The position numbers and the translations under genes are program-made. From Methylococcaceae bacterium (lineage in GTDB: Bacteria > Pseudomonadota > Gammaproteobacteria > Methylococcales > Methylomonadaceae), in NCBI GenBank assembly GCA_021647585.1, contig JAKIUK010000051.1, positions 1 through 29,518 of the forward strand: a stretch of DNA of 29,518 nucleotides, written 5' to 3'. Every line of letters begins with the position of its first letter. The first letter of the stretch is position 1. Shown here piece by piece: positions 15,620-25,188 of this stretch. Below the pieces are notes generated by a model. The model had not been told where the DNA came from. It did not search any database and saw nothing but the letters and a program-made list of their open reading frames with translations.

Positions 15620-16587
15620 AATATCTTGGTTTAATCGACAGGCAGAAAGGCTTTACCTTGATAGAAATCATGATAGCTTTGTTGTTAGGAATATTTTTGA
15701 CTAGCGGCGTCATTCAGATATTTTTAGGCAGTAAACAGACCTATAGAATGCAGGAAAATATGTCCAGAATACAGGAGAATGGTCGTTTTGCGATGTATTT
15801 TCTAGCCAGGGATATACGAATGTCAGGTTATTGGGGGTGTGTAAAGAATAATGATAATGTTATTACTAATGACATTGATATTGTCGATACTGATCCTGAT
15901 TACAATGAAGATATTCATGATTATGGAAATAGTGTGAGTGGCAGTAACGGTACAGAGCATGGAAGTAATTCCGCATTGGATGCATCCGATAGCCTCACTT
16001 TGAAGGGGGCTTTTGATAGCGGTATCAGGTTAACAACAGCATCTTCATTGGTGTCAACTTTATCAACTTTGTTAACGGCAGTTGATTCTGATTTAGAAGG
16101 AAAATTTGCAATTGTAAGCGATTGTAGAGCTGGCGATATTTTTCAGGTTGATACTGCTGCCAACCAAGACCCGGGAAATACAGCAGCAGATGTGTCAAAG
16201 ATTTATGGCGTTGATTCACGTGTTTTTAAATTACAAACGATTACGTACAGGATTCAGATTGGTGCTGGAGGTCAGCCTTCATTATTTAAAATTGATAATG
16301 AGGGTGCTCAAGAGCTTGTTGAAGGCATAGAAAATATGCAAATTTTATACGGTGTAGATAACGATGGGAATAAGACACCGGATTACTATGTGCCCGCGTC
16401 AGGAGGACTAGACTTTTCGAAAGTAATCAGTATTCGAATTAGTTTATTGGCACGGACCTATGATGATAATGTAACTAAACAAGCGCTTACTTATATATAC
16501 AACGGTGGTACCACTTCCGCACCAGGAGACCGACGCAAACGTCAGGTTTTTAGTTCTACCATTGCTTTACGTAACCAGCTTCCGTGA
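15616..16587 (+). CDS. pilW: Type IV pilus assembly protein PilW
   Basis: A 323-residue minor pilin with prepilin motif KGFTLIEIMIALLLGIFLTSGVIQIF and the PilW-typical NMSRIQENGRFAMYFLARDIRMSGYWGC. The globular domain is long and ends in the SIRISLLARTYD and STIALRNQLP segments typical of PilW. Acts with PilV, PilX and FimT/U to prime pilus assembly. The start overlaps the pilV stop. Confidence 0.92.
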   Translation: MKYLGLIDRQKGFTLIEIMIALLLGIFLTSGVIQIFLGSKQTYRMQENMSRIQENGRFAMYFLARDIRMSGYWGCVKNNDNVITNDIDIVDTDPDYNEDIHDYGNSVSGSNGTEHGSNSALDASDSLTLKGAFDSGIRLTTASSLVSTLSTLLTAVDSDLEGKFAIVSDCRAGDIFQVDTAANQDPGNTAADVSKIYGVDSRVFKLQTITYRIQIGAGGQPSLFKIDNEGAQELVEGIENMQILYGVDNDGNKTPDYYVPASGGLDFSKVISIRISLLARTYDDNVTKQALTYIYNGGTTSAPGDRRKRQVFSSTIALRNQLP

Positions 16588-16597
16588 GGTCTGGCAG

Positions 16598-17137
16598 ATG
16601 AAGTATTCTATTAACTCTAATTATCAACAATCCGGTGCAGTATTAGTCATTAGCCTGATTATGTTACTTTTATTAACATTGATTGGGGTGACAGGCACTC
16701 AGGTTAGCAGCATGGAAGAGAAGATGGCTGGTAATTTTAAGGATCAAAATATGGCATTCCAAGCAGCGGAGTCTGGTTTAAGAGCCGGGGAAACCTGGGT
16801 TGCGGTCCAGGGGATCAGGCCGGTTCCGAATAACACCGGATCAACGCAAGTGTGGACACTGGATAGTGCGGCAACAGCTACAACAAATAATTGGTGGGAA
16901 GAGCGTAATGCCACATGGTGGAGTTCTAATGCGGTTCAGTTTGCAGCAACACTGAGTGATGTTAAAACAAAACCTTACTATTTGATTGAGCAGCAATATT
17001 TTGACAAAGATAGTTTAACAATTGGTATGTCTAATGATAATAGTGGCAGAGTTTTATATAGGGTAACGGCAAAAGGTACGGGGGGTAGTGACTCAACCCG
17101 TGCTCTTTTACAATCGACATATTCCAAGAGGTTCTAG
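16598..17137 (+). CDS. pilX: Type IV pilus assembly protein PilX
   Basis: From the ATG at 16598 the 179-residue protein begins MKYSINSNYQQSGAVLVISLIMLLLLTLIGVTGTQ and continues SSMEEKMAGNFKDQNMAFQAAESGLRAGE, the PilX N-terminal domain. As in other PilX proteins the residue after the processing Gly is not Phe and the usual Glu5 is absent. A longer in-frame start at 16505 would lie inside pilW and is rejected; GAGGT before 16598 is a suitable ribosome-binding site. PilX links the minor-pilin complex to PilY1. Confidence 0.9.
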   Translation: MKYSINSNYQQSGAVLVISLIMLLLLTLIGVTGTQVSSMEEKMAGNFKDQNMAFQAAESGLRAGETWVAVQGIRPVPNNTGSTQVWTLDSAATATTNNWWEERNATWWSSNAVQFAATLSDVKTKPYYLIEQQYFDKDSLTIGMSNDNSGRVLYRVTAKGTGGSDSTRALLQSTYSKRF

Positions 17138-17141
17138 GGCC

Positions 17142-20100
17142 ATGAATACTAAAGTAGTAATTCAGTTTTTTAATGCATTGTTAATGGTTTTATCCACTTT
17201 GATGATGTCGCCACTCAAAGCAACGGATCTTGCCCTGTCTGACACTCCACTATTTTTAACTTCGGTGCAACCTAATATCATGGTCATGCTGGATAATTCC
17301 GGGAGTATGAAGGTACAGATGTACACCTCGGCGTATGATAATACAAAAGATTATTTTGGAATTTTTGAGGCGACAAAAAATTATATTTATGATGCTAGCA
17401 TTCCTGTTAATCCTGCTGGTTATGCTAGCTTTCTAGGCGGAGCTTATAATGTTGCTGTTGATTTAACTGAAACAGGCGCTTTTGTGGAATCAAATTGTAC
17501 GCCATCATTAGTTGATATTAGTTGTTGGAGTGGTCGTTATTTGAATTGGTTAACAACTAAACGTATAGATTCCAGTCGTATGGTATTAGTGGGTGGCAAG
17601 CTGGAAAGTGAAACAGCGTTTAATTATGGCAGTAATTTGAACTATAAAATTGTGGCCAACAATGAATATGCTGACCGAAAATTTACTGAAGCAAATGCCA
17701 ATAGCGCTCTTTATTCTCCAATTCCAAATGGTGTCGCTGCAGTCGTTGATTCACCAGCCAGAATAAATGGTGGAAATATGCTTTCTACTTATTCGCCTTA
17801 TGCAAAAATATTTGCATCAGGCTCTGGAGGAGGACTTATTTATGATTCAGCAAACTCTCAAATCGGTGAGTTTGGTGCGGTAGATGTAAGAGGGCAGGTT
17901 GACAATTTAGGTGTTTTAACTGAAGCAAGTTGGGTCACAGTGACATTACAAGGCACATATTCATCGATACCTGCTGTAGTTGCAGGTCCTCCTACTTTTA
18001 ATGGGGCTGATCCTGGTGTTGTGCGTATTCGGAATGTTACATCCAGCAGTTTTCAGATCAATATGCAGGAGTGGGAATATAAGGATGGTAATCACACGAC
18101 TGAAACTATTAATTATATGGTTTTAAAGGAGGGGCATCATACTTTGCCAGGTGGGTTGGAAATTGATGCCGGTAGTGTTGTTACCAATGATGAATATGCT
18201 AACTATAGTAGCGGAGCAGTCACTCAGTCGGATAGTGTAAGTTTTAACAGTAGTCTTACGAGTCCGCTCGTGATTACTTCAGTCACAACTTATGATGATA
18301 TTACTGCTGTGGCATCAAGAGTCCGTGAGGTGAGTAATACGGGTTTTAAAGTTGCCATGCAAGAAGAGCAGGATTTGGGTGGACATGGTGATGAGACTAT
18401 ATCTTATATCGCAATTGAACAAGGTAGTGTTACTGATTCCAGTAATAGCCCAAACTGGAGTTTGCAATCAGATAAAGGAAATAACGTAGACGAAAATAGG
18501 GAAACAATTACATTTGGATCGGCTTTTTCTGGTTTGCCTTTTGTGATTGCCGGGATGCAAGGCATAACTGGTTCAGACCCTGCAGTTTTAAGATTAGATT
18601 CTACATCTACTACAGGTTTTGAAATTCATGTAGAAGAGGAAAAATCTACCGATAGCGAAGTGGGCCATTCGGATGAAGATATTGGTTATATTGCGCTTGA
18701 AGGAATATCAGCTGATTTTAATGTCGCATTAGTTGTAGAAAATAAACCTTCAGGGTTATTGCAGGATATTGAATCAAAGGTGCGTTTAGGGATTTCATTT
18801 TATCGTTATGACCCGACTGTTAACGATATTTATAATGGCAATACAATTCCGGGGGGAACAATGAAATTTAAGATTCCCCTAAATCCTTTTGTAAAAAAAC
18901 CGACAGATACGTCATTACCAAGTGCAGAGCAAGGGTATAGAGCTACTGATTTAACGGGATATATTGGGCCTACAACTATGGCGGATATTTCCGATGCCAT
19001 ACAACATTATCCTTTGGTTTGGGGTACTACGCCATTGGCAGAGAACTTATGGGAAGTTATACAATATTTTGAACAGGATGACCCTCATTATACTGATGTG
19101 GTCACTGGTTTTAAGGATTTTGATAAAGCGGATATTAATAACCCTGAACGGGATCCTTATTATTATGCTAGTCATGGACGAAAACTGGAATGTGCTAAAT
19201 CCAGTGTGATTGTTTTTACTGATGGATTTCCTTTTAAAGATGCAGATGTTCCTTCTTTTGTTCAAGATTATGATGAGGATAATCATGTTGAAGATGTAAC
19301 AAGCACTGATCCTAATATACAAGGAAAAGATAACCTGGATGATGTGGCCTATTGGGGCTATTGCAATAAGTCGTCGGGGGCCTGTGATGCTGCAACAGGT
19401 GGATCAAGAGATTTAAGAACGGATATTAGTAACGTGATAGACGTGAACGGAAATGTGACTCCGCAGTTTCTGAAGGTTTATACGGTGGGTTTTGCAGATG
19501 GAACTATCCGGCCTGTTCTTCAGGATACTGCAGATAATGCAGGGGGACAGGCTTATGCTGCAGAAGACGGGCTAGCATTGAAAACTGCGTTGGAAGAAGC
19601 GTTTACCGCTGCAATTGATGACAGTTCAGCTTCTGCAGTTGCGGTCACTACCGGTTCTATTACTAGTAAAACAGCGGTGTTTCAAGCCCGTTTCAATAGC
19701 AATAACTGGACGGGTGAGTTACTTGCATTTCCTGTTAGTAGTGATGGAAGCCTGGGGTCTCAAGTTTCTGCAAGTATTATTCCAGCAGCTGCATCACGAA
19801 TATTAATTTCTTACAATGGAACGCAAGGAATCCCATTTCAGTGGCCGGCAGTACCCGCCAGTCCGACAGCAAGTGAACTGACTTTAGCGCAACAGACTTT
19901 GTTAAATGATAATGTCAATTTACTAAATTATGTTCGCGGTATAGATACGCTGGAGCAAAAAAACGGTGGAGTTTTCAGAAACAGGGATACTCTATTGGGT
20001 GATATTATTCATGCATCTCCTGCTTTTGTCGGAGCTACCATTGAGCAGATATATCCTGATGTCTGGGGGACTTCAGCGCCTGAAAATTCTTTCCCTTTTT

Positions 20101-21902
20101 CCAGCTTTAAAGCAACAATACAGGCTTTAACTCGTCCTCCAGGTAGTACCCCCCCAGTAGGTCGTACGCCTGTAGTTTATGTTGCATCTAACGATGGCAT
20201 GTTACATGCTTTTAATGCGGAAATAACGGATACAAATAATGATGGGATACCTGAATTTCCTTCAGGAAATACGATTCCTGGAAATTTTGGCGATGAGCTG
20301 TTTGCCTATGTACCCAATATCACGTTTGACAAGCTTGCGGGATTAAGTGCGCCTAATTATGCCCATTTAAATAGTGTTGATGGATCCCCTACAGTAGGAG
20401 ATGCATTTTTTAATAGTGCATGGCATACGGTGTTGGTAGCAGGCTTGCGGGGAGGGGGACAGGGTATATATGCGCTGGATGTGACTAATCCTGCAGATTA
20501 TAGTACAGAAGCAAATGCCGCGGCCAAAGTATTGTGGGAGTTTACTGACAATGATGATAATGGTGATGACAGTGACGGAAATGTGGGAGAAAAAGGGGAT
20601 AATGATTTAGGTTTCACCTTTAGCAGACCTAATATTGTCAGGATGCAAAATGGCGTTTGGGCGGCTGTTTTTGGTAATGGGTATAATAATATGGTTGCGG
20701 ATAGTAGTTCTAGCTCAACGGGTAATGCTGTATTGTATATTGTAAACCTTGAGACAGGCGCACTCATTAAAAAAATTGACACGGGTGTTGGTATATCTGA
20801 TGCGGCAAGCGGAGGTAAGCCAAATGGACTTTCAACGGTTGCTCCCGTGGATATTGATGGCGACTCAATCGTTGATTTTATTTATGGTGGTGATCTCTAT
20901 GGCAACTTGTGGAAATTTGATGTTTCAAATGCAAATCCTGTTGATTTAGCCAGTCCATGGAGAGTTAGTTTTACCGTGGGTAGTAGTCCGGCTGTACCTA
21001 TCCCTTTGTTTACGGCATGTGAAACTAGTCCATGTACCAATACCAATCATCAGCCGATTACTGTCAGGCCCCAAGTAGGAAGAAAAGAAAAAGCAGAAGG
21101 GTATATGGTGTACTTTGGCACCGGCAAATATATTGAAACCACGGATAATACTCAAACTAATCAGTTAACTCAGAGTTTTTATGCTATTTGGGATAAAGCA
21201 CAACTCCCATTTAACAGTTTTGACCGGTCTGACTTGTTACAGCAAAATATTTTGTTAGAAATACATCAAGGTTTTGATACGGATAATGATCCCAGTACAG
21301 GCGTTCTTGACCCCAATACAGGACTTCCTGATTCTAATGGTTTTGATACTTTTTTTGACCTTAGAGTGACCAGTAACAAGGATATAGTACCAGACCTACC
21401 ACAACCAGATGGAAATAGGGGATGGTTTATGGACTTAGTGAATACTGATACAGTGGCTAATCCGACATTAAATAATTTTGGTGAAAGACAAGTTAGTGAT
21501 CCTGTGTTGAGAAATGGCCGGATTATTTTCACTACCTTGATTCCTTCTGAAGACCCTTGTGAAAGTGGGGGTAGCGGATGGTTAATGGAACTAGATGCTG
21601 TCGATGGCGCGCGATTACCATTTTCGCCTTTCGATCTTAATGGAGATAAGAGTTTTGATATTAAAGATTTTGTTGAAATAGATAGTGGTGAAATAGATAG
21701 TGATGGCAATATAGTAAAAGTACTCGTACCAGTAAGCGGTAAAAAATCTAAAGTGGGTATTATTTCAGCACCCAGTGTTGTTGATGATGATGATAAGGAA
21801 TATAAGTACAATAGTGGTTCATCGGGAAATATAGAAGTAACCCGTGAAAATCCAGGTTTGGATTATACAGGCAGGCAATCTTGGAATAATATCGATTTTT
21901 AA
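17142..21902 (+). CDS. pilY1: Type IV pilus tip adhesin PilY1 with inserted lectin-like modules
   Basis: A 1586-residue secreted PilY1, longer than the roughly 1160-residue Pseudomonas protein. The ATG at 17142, four bases after the pilX stop, gives a signal peptide of about 27 residues. The VWA region opens with the MIDAS motif DNSGSM (51-56) and continues through SCWSGRYLNWLTTKRID, KVRLGISFYRY and SSVIVFTDGFP. Between these, at about residues 262-523, are three tandem modules of 70-80 residues resembling H-type lectin domains. The C-terminal half is the PilY1 beta-propeller: VVYVASNDGMLHAFNA, a Ca-binding loop DIDGDSIVDF and GGDLYGNLWKFDVS. PilY1 sits at the pilus tip and acts in adhesion, mechanosensing and pilus extension. 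The Asp-rich loop DNDDNGDDSDGN may bind further Ca. Confidence 0.94.
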   Translation: MNTKVVIQFFNALLMVLSTLMMSPLKATDLALSDTPLFLTSVQPNIMVMLDNSGSMKVQMYTSAYDNTKDYFGIFEATKNYIYDASIPVNPAGYASFLGGAYNVAVDLTETGAFVESNCTPSLVDISCWSGRYLNWLTTKRIDSSRMVLVGGKLESETAFNYGSNLNYKIVANNEYADRKFTEANANSALYSPIPNGVAAVVDSPARINGGNMLSTYSPYAKIFASGSGGGLIYDSANSQIGEFGAVDVRGQVDNLGVLTEASWVTVTLQGTYSSIPAVVAGPPTFNGADPGVVRIRNVTSSSFQINMQEWEYKDGNHTTETINYMVLKEGHHTLPGGLEIDAGSVVTNDEYANYSSGAVTQSDSVSFNSSLTSPLVITSVTTYDDITAVASRVREVSNTGFKVAMQEEQDLGGHGDETISYIAIEQGSVTDSSNSPNWSLQSDKGNNVDENRETITFGSAFSGLPFVIAGMQGITGSDPAVLRLDSTSTTGFEIHVEEEKSTDSEVGHSDEDIGYIALEGISADFNVALVVENKPSGLLQDIESKVRLGISFYRYDPTVNDIYNGNTIPGGTMKFKIPLNPFVKKPTDTSLPSAEQGYRATDLTGYIGPTTMADISDAIQHYPLVWGTTPLAENLWEVIQYFEQDDPHYTDVVTGFKDFDKADINNPERDPYYYASHGRKLECAKSSVIVFTDGFPFKDADVPSFVQDYDEDNHVEDVTSTDPNIQGKDNLDDVAYWGYCNKSSGACDAATGGSRDLRTDISNVIDVNGNVTPQFLKVYTVGFADGTIRPVLQDTADNAGGQAYAAEDGLALKTALEEAFTAAIDDSSASAVAVTTGSITSKTAVFQARFNSNNWTGELLAFPVSSDGSLGSQVSASIIPAAASRILISYNGTQGIPFQWPAVPASPTASELTLAQQTLLNDNVNLLNYVRGIDTLEQKNGGVFRNRDTLLGDIIHASPAFVGATIEQIYPDVWGTSAPENSFPFSSFKATIQALTRPPGSTPPVGRTPVVYVASNDGMLHAFNAEITDTNNDGIPEFPSGNTIPGNFGDELFAYVPNITFDKLAGLSAPNYAHLNSVDGSPTVGDAFFNSAWHTVLVAGLRGGGQGIYALDVTNPADYSTEANAAAKVLWEFTDNDDNGDDSDGNVGEKGDNDLGFTFSRPNIVRMQNGVWAAVFGNGYNNMVADSSSSSTGNAVLYIVNLETGALIKKIDTGVGISDAASGGKPNGLSTVAPVDIDGDSIVDFIYGGDLYGNLWKFDVSNANPVDLASPWRVSFTVGSSPAVPIPLFTACETSPCTNTNHQPITVRPQVGRKEKAEGYMVYFGTGKYIETTDNTQTNQLTQSFYAIWDKAQLPFNSFDRSDLLQQNILLEIHQGFDTDNDPSTGVLDPNTGLPDSNGFDTFFDLRVTSNKDIVPDLPQPDGNRGWFMDLVNTDTVANPTLNNFGERQVSDPVLRNGRIIFTTLIPSEDPCESGGSGWLMELDAVDGARLPFSPFDLNGDKSFDIKDFVEIDSGEIDSDGNIVKVLVPVSGKKSKVGIISAPSVVDDDDKEYKYNSGSSGNIEVTRENPGLDYTGRQSWNNIDF
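17925..18710 (+). repeat. Three tandem H-lectin-like modules inside pilY1
   Basis: Modules at about 17925-18165, 18226-18432 and 18492-18710 share the pattern F-x(n)-P-x-V, VR or LR, an S/T-x-F or T-G-F step, then MQEE or VEEE, a Gly/His-rich stretch and ETI-x-Y-I-A-x-E. For example SNTGFKVAMQEE with DETISYIAIEQG in module 2 and TTGFEIHVEEE with DEDIGYIALEG in module 3. The repeats are diverged in sequence, so this is old protein-level duplication and not a recent DNA repeat. Confidence 0.6.
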
Positions 21903-21941
21903 CTTATGAATAAATAGTTTAAATTAATCTAACATTTAAAT

Positions 21942-22382
21942 ATGAAAAAATTAGACGGGTTTACACTCATTGAATTATTGATTGCGGTGACTATTGTTGG
22001 AATTCTAGCGTCAATAGCAGTCCCAAGTTACCAGGATTCGGTTAGGAAATCGCGTAGAGCAGATACAAAAGGTGCTTTGGTGGGGTTTGCCAATGCTATG
22101 GAAAGGTATTTTACTGAAAACAATAGTTATTGCGGTGCTGCGGTTACAGATTCGGGGACATGTCTTGCAGCAACCGGGATTCCATCTGTTTTTTCGTCAA
22201 CCAGTCCAGTGGATGGCGGACCGGCTTATTATAATTTGACCATTTCAGCGGCTACGGCAACTTCTTTTACACTTTCTGCAACTCCCACAGGCGCACAATC
22301 AGGTGATAAGTGTGGGACTTTAACCCTGCAGAATACTGGGGTAAGAGGGGTTTCCAGCTCTACAGTCGCTGACTGTTGGTGA
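21942..22382 (+). CDS. pilE: Type IV pilus minor pilin PilE
   Basis: A 146-residue pilin with a short leader MKKLDG and FTLIELLIAVTIVGILASIAVPSYQD, followed by RKSRRADTKGALVGFANAMERYFTENNSYCG, the PilE-type minor pilin pattern. The C-terminal pair of Cys (KCGTL and the final DCW) would form the usual D-loop disulphide. It closes the fimT-pilV-pilW-pilX-pilY1-pilE cluster, 39 bases after pilY1. The major pilin PilA is not in this window. Confidence 0.9.
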   Translation: MKKLDGFTLIELLIAVTIVGILASIAVPSYQDSVRKSRRADTKGALVGFANAMERYFTENNSYCGAAVTDSGTCLAATGIPSVFSSTSPVDGGPAYYNLTISAATATSFTLSATPTGAQSGDKCGTLTLQNTGVRGVSSSTVADCW

Positions 22383-22395
22383 GGTTACTAATTAG

Positions 22396-22411
22396 AAAGA
22401 GGGCACTCTTT
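22396..22411. terminator. Short hairpin between converging pilE and rsgA
   Basis: AAAGAG, loop GGCA, CTCTTT fill half of the 30-base gap between the two converging stop codons. It could act as a weak shared terminator; the stem is only 6 bp. Confidence 0.3.
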
Positions 22412-22412
22412 A

Positions 22413-23297
22413 CTACGTTTTTGCAGGCATTTTTCCTCTTAATTTTAAAAAACGTTGATAACGCTGCGGTGATATTTCACCAAACTCAGCCGCCGCTCGA
22501 ACCCTACAACCCTTATCTTTTAAATGGCGACAATCGCTAAACTGACACTTTTCGAGTAAAGGTTGAAACTCGCGATAGCCCCAGGCTAATTGTTGTTCAG
22601 TCAAGTCAGCCAGTCCAAATATTGCAACTCCTGGACTATCTATTAAATCCCCACCCTCTGGTAAATGGTATAGTGTGGCTGCAGTGGTGGTATGACGACC
22701 ATGCTTAGTGGTTTCAGAAACGGTGTTGGTTTTTAGCTGTTTATCTGGAATCAGGGCATTGGTTAATGAGGATTTTCCTACACCCGATTGACCGGTAAAA
22801 ATATTGATATGGTGGTTTAAGGCTGTTTTTAATTCTGCAATACCTATGTTTTGTTTAGCACTAACTTTATGTAAGTCGTAGCCTAAGGCTTGATATTGTT
22901 GCAATTCAACTTCTATTTCTTTGATATTGGTTAAATCGATTTTATTTAGCACTAAAACCGCATCTATATTTTTATTTTCACAAATAGCCAGATACTGGTC
23001 AATTAATAAAAAGTCACAATGGGGTTCCGTCGCGAATACAATATAAACCTTATCTATATTAGCAGCAACAGGTCGGGTCTTTTTGTTACGACTGGGACGT
23101 TGTAATAACGAACGTCTGGGTAAAATTTCTTCTATACGTCCTTGATCGGGTGATGATTTCGTAATCATCACCCGATCACCGACAGCCACTGTTTCAAGCT
23201 TTCGACGGGTTTGACAGAGAAAAATAGATCCTGATGTTTCGACAGCAATACCTTGTCCAAGGTGGGAAATAACCAGTCCCTCAAGCAGATCAGACAT
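22413..23297 (-). CDS. rsgA: Ribosome small subunit-dependent GTPase RsgA
   Basis: RsgA is a checkpoint GTPase for late 30S assembly. The 294-residue protein has an N-terminal OB domain, then a circularly permuted GTPase in which G4 NKID (118-121) comes before G1 GQSGVGKSS (169-177) and G3 DSPG (220-223), which is diagnostic. The C-terminal zinc site is C251, C256, H258 and C264 in CQFSDCRHLKDKGC. The extreme N-terminal extension of E. coli RsgA is absent. It lies 8 bases after the M48 protease gene and opposite orn, the usual gammaproteobacterial neighbourhood. Confidence 0.95.
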   Translation of the reverse strand: MSDLLEGLVISHLGQGIAVETSGSIFLCQTRRKLETVAVGDRVMITKSSPDQGRIEEILPRRSLLQRPSRNKKTRPVAANIDKVYIVFATEPHCDFLLIDQYLAICENKNIDAVLVLNKIDLTNIKEIEVELQQYQALGYDLHKVSAKQNIGIAELKTALNHHINIFTGQSGVGKSSLTNALIPDKQLKTNTVSETTKHGRHTTTAATLYHLPEGGDLIDSPGVAIFGLADLTEQQLAWGYREFQPLLEKCQFSDCRHLKDKGCRVRAAAEFGEISPQRYQRFLKLRGKMPAKT

Positions 23298-23305
23298 GAA
23301 ATTGA

Positions 23306-24547
23306 CTACATTTTAGATTCTAAATGTGCAATACGAATAGCTGCAGGTGGATGACTGTAATGAAAGGCTGAATAAAGGGGGTCTGGAGTTAAAGTACTTG
23401 CATTTTCTTCATAAAGTTTAACCAGACCGCTGATCATTTTGCTGGCTTTGGCATTATTAGATGCAAAATCATCTGCTTCAAATTCAAATTTACGTTGAAA
23501 ATAAGCGCTAATGGGCTGCATAAAAATTGTGAAAACAGGTGAAACTAAGGTAAATAATAATAAAGCAGCTGCATTTGAATGCGTTTCAACGCCTAACCCA
23601 CTGAAAAACCAGTCTTGAGTAATCAGCCAACCCAAAATGGCAAAACTAAGCAGGGTCATGACCGAAGAAGCAGCCAGCATTTTTAATACATGTTTACATT
23701 TAAAATGGCCAAGCTCGTGAGCTAATACGGCTTCCAGTTCCTCTTCGTCCAATGAGTCAATTAAAGTGTCAAAAAACACAATACGCTTATTGTTTCCAAG
23801 GCCAGTAAAGTATGCATTACCATGGCCTGAACGCTTAGAGCCATCCATGATAAAAATACCATTACTATTAAAGCCGCAACGGCTTAAAAGGCTTTGAATA
23901 CGGTCTTTTAACGAACCTTCTTCCATAGGCGTGAATTTATTAAACAAGGGAGCAATAACCGTAGGGAATAACCAGCTCATTAATAATGAAATACCCATCA
24001 GGATTGCCCAGGCATATAACCACCATAAAGTACCAATACTATCCATAATCCAAAGTATTAGAGCCAGTACAGGCATGCCAATGGCAATCACTAAAGACAA
24101 TGAGATTATCTGATCTTTAAAAAATTGAGCGATAGTGCTTTTATTAAAGCCATATTTTTCTTCAATAACGAAGGTTTGATATAGGCTACTTGGGATTTCT
24201 AATACAGTCATAAGCAGAATTAGGCTGGCGACAGCACCCAGGTCGGTATACATAGGAGATAAACCAAAAGTTGACCAAAATTCAAAAACCAGACTGATGC
24301 CGCCACCTAACGTCAGGATAAGTAAAAAGATAATGCTTATTATGCTATCTATATCACCCAATTTGCCTTTTTCTACTGTATAGTCTGCTGCTTTTTGATG
24401 TGCATCTAGAGCAACAGTGTCTTTAAAAGCATCGGGAACGGCTTCTCTGTGCCTTAAAACAAAGGACTTTTGGCGCATGGACAGCCAAAACTGAATGCTA
24501 TAGGAAATAACTAAAGCGATTAAAAATATAACAGTAAATGTATTCAT
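23306..24547 (-). CDS. M48-family (Ste24-like) membrane metalloprotease
   Basis: A 413-residue integral membrane protease related to CAAX prenyl protease 1. With the start at 24547 it begins MNTFTVIFLIALVISYSIQFWL, directly with the first membrane helix; an ATG at 24565 would add six residues and is also possible. Several membrane segments follow, then the zinc motif HELGH (277-281) in AVLAHELGHFKCKH and the third ligand Glu in KFEFEADDFA. It precedes an intact second membrane block and ends SHPPAAIRIAHL, typical of the family. Bacteria have no prenylated CAAX proteins of the yeast type, so membrane-protein quality control is more likely. Co-transcribed with rsgA. Confidence 0.88.
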   Translation of the reverse strand: MNTFTVIFLIALVISYSIQFWLSMRQKSFVLRHREAVPDAFKDTVALDAHQKAADYTVEKGKLGDIDSIISIIFLLILTLGGGISLVFEFWSTFGLSPMYTDLGAVASLILLMTVLEIPSSLYQTFVIEEKYGFNKSTIAQFFKDQIISLSLVIAIGMPVLALILWIMDSIGTLWWLYAWAILMGISLLMSWLFPTVIAPLFNKFTPMEEGSLKDRIQSLLSRCGFNSNGIFIMDGSKRSGHGNAYFTGLGNNKRIVFFDTLIDSLDEEELEAVLAHELGHFKCKHVLKMLAASSVMTLLSFAILGWLITQDWFFSGLGVETHSNAAALLLFTLVSPVFTIFMQPISAYFQRKFEFEADDFASNNAKASKMISGLVKLYEENASTLTPDPLYSAFHYSHPPAAIRIAHLESKM

Positions 24548-24640
24548 GTGTGTTTGATTAAACATCGATATTTTAAGAATTAGCCATACAGATTAGCCAA
24601 TGCTACAATTTAAAGCAACTATCATTATTATGGAAACGAA

Positions 24641-25186
24641 ATGGCACAGGATTCGAGTAATCTTATCTGGATTGATTTGGAAATGACGGGACTTGATCCC
24701 GATAATGATTTGATCATTGAGATTGCGACTATTATAACCGATAAGAATCTGAATATTTTAGCAGAAGGTCCGGTATTGGCTATTCATCAACCTGATGCTG
24801 CTATTGCAGCGATGGATGACTGGAATCAGAAGCATCATGGGCAGTCCGGCTTAATTGAGCGGATAAAAGTGTCAAAGGTTGATGCTGCAGATGCAGAACG
24901 ACAAACAATTGAATTTTTAACACAATGGGTACCAGCAAATAAATCGCCTATCTGTGGCAATAGTATTTGTCAGGATCGACGTTTTCTTTATCGGTACATG
25001 CCAAAACTGGAAAATTATTTTCATTATCGTAATCTGGATGTTTCTACACTTAAAGAGCTGGCAGCAAGGTGGGCACCTGAATTACAAAAAGGTTTTGAGA
25101 AGAAATCAGTTCACAAAGCGTTAGATGATATTATCGAATCCATTGAGGAGATGAAGTATTATCGCGAGCACTTTATTAAATACTGA
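24641..25186 (+). CDS. orn: Oligoribonuclease
   Basis: A 181-residue DEDDh 3'-5' exonuclease that degrades RNAs of two to five nucleotides, including pGpG from cyclic-di-GMP breakdown. Exo I is LIWIDLEMTGLD (D12, E14), Exo II ICGNSICQDRRFL and Exo III HKALDDI with the His general base. Length equals that of E. coli Orn. GGAAACGAA before the ATG can serve as ribosome-binding site. It is divergent from the M48 protease-rsgA pair and only two bases precede crcB. Confidence 0.96.
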   Translation: MAQDSSNLIWIDLEMTGLDPDNDLIIEIATIITDKNLNILAEGPVLAIHQPDAAIAAMDDWNQKHHGQSGLIERIKVSKVDAADAERQTIEFLTQWVPANKSPICGNSICQDRRFLYRYMPKLENYFHYRNLDVSTLKELAARWAPELQKGFEKKSVHKALDDIIESIEEMKYYREHFIKY

Positions 25187-25188
25187 TT

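Noticed and set aside
16505..16597. Extended PilX start
   Set aside because: It is within pilW in another frame and would add 31 residues ahead of the normal PilX leader.
21266..21811. 181-residue frame on the minus strand inside pilY1
   Set aside because: It is the complement of a well-supported propeller-coding region; Ser/Leu/Pro-rich composition is typical of an antisense shadow.
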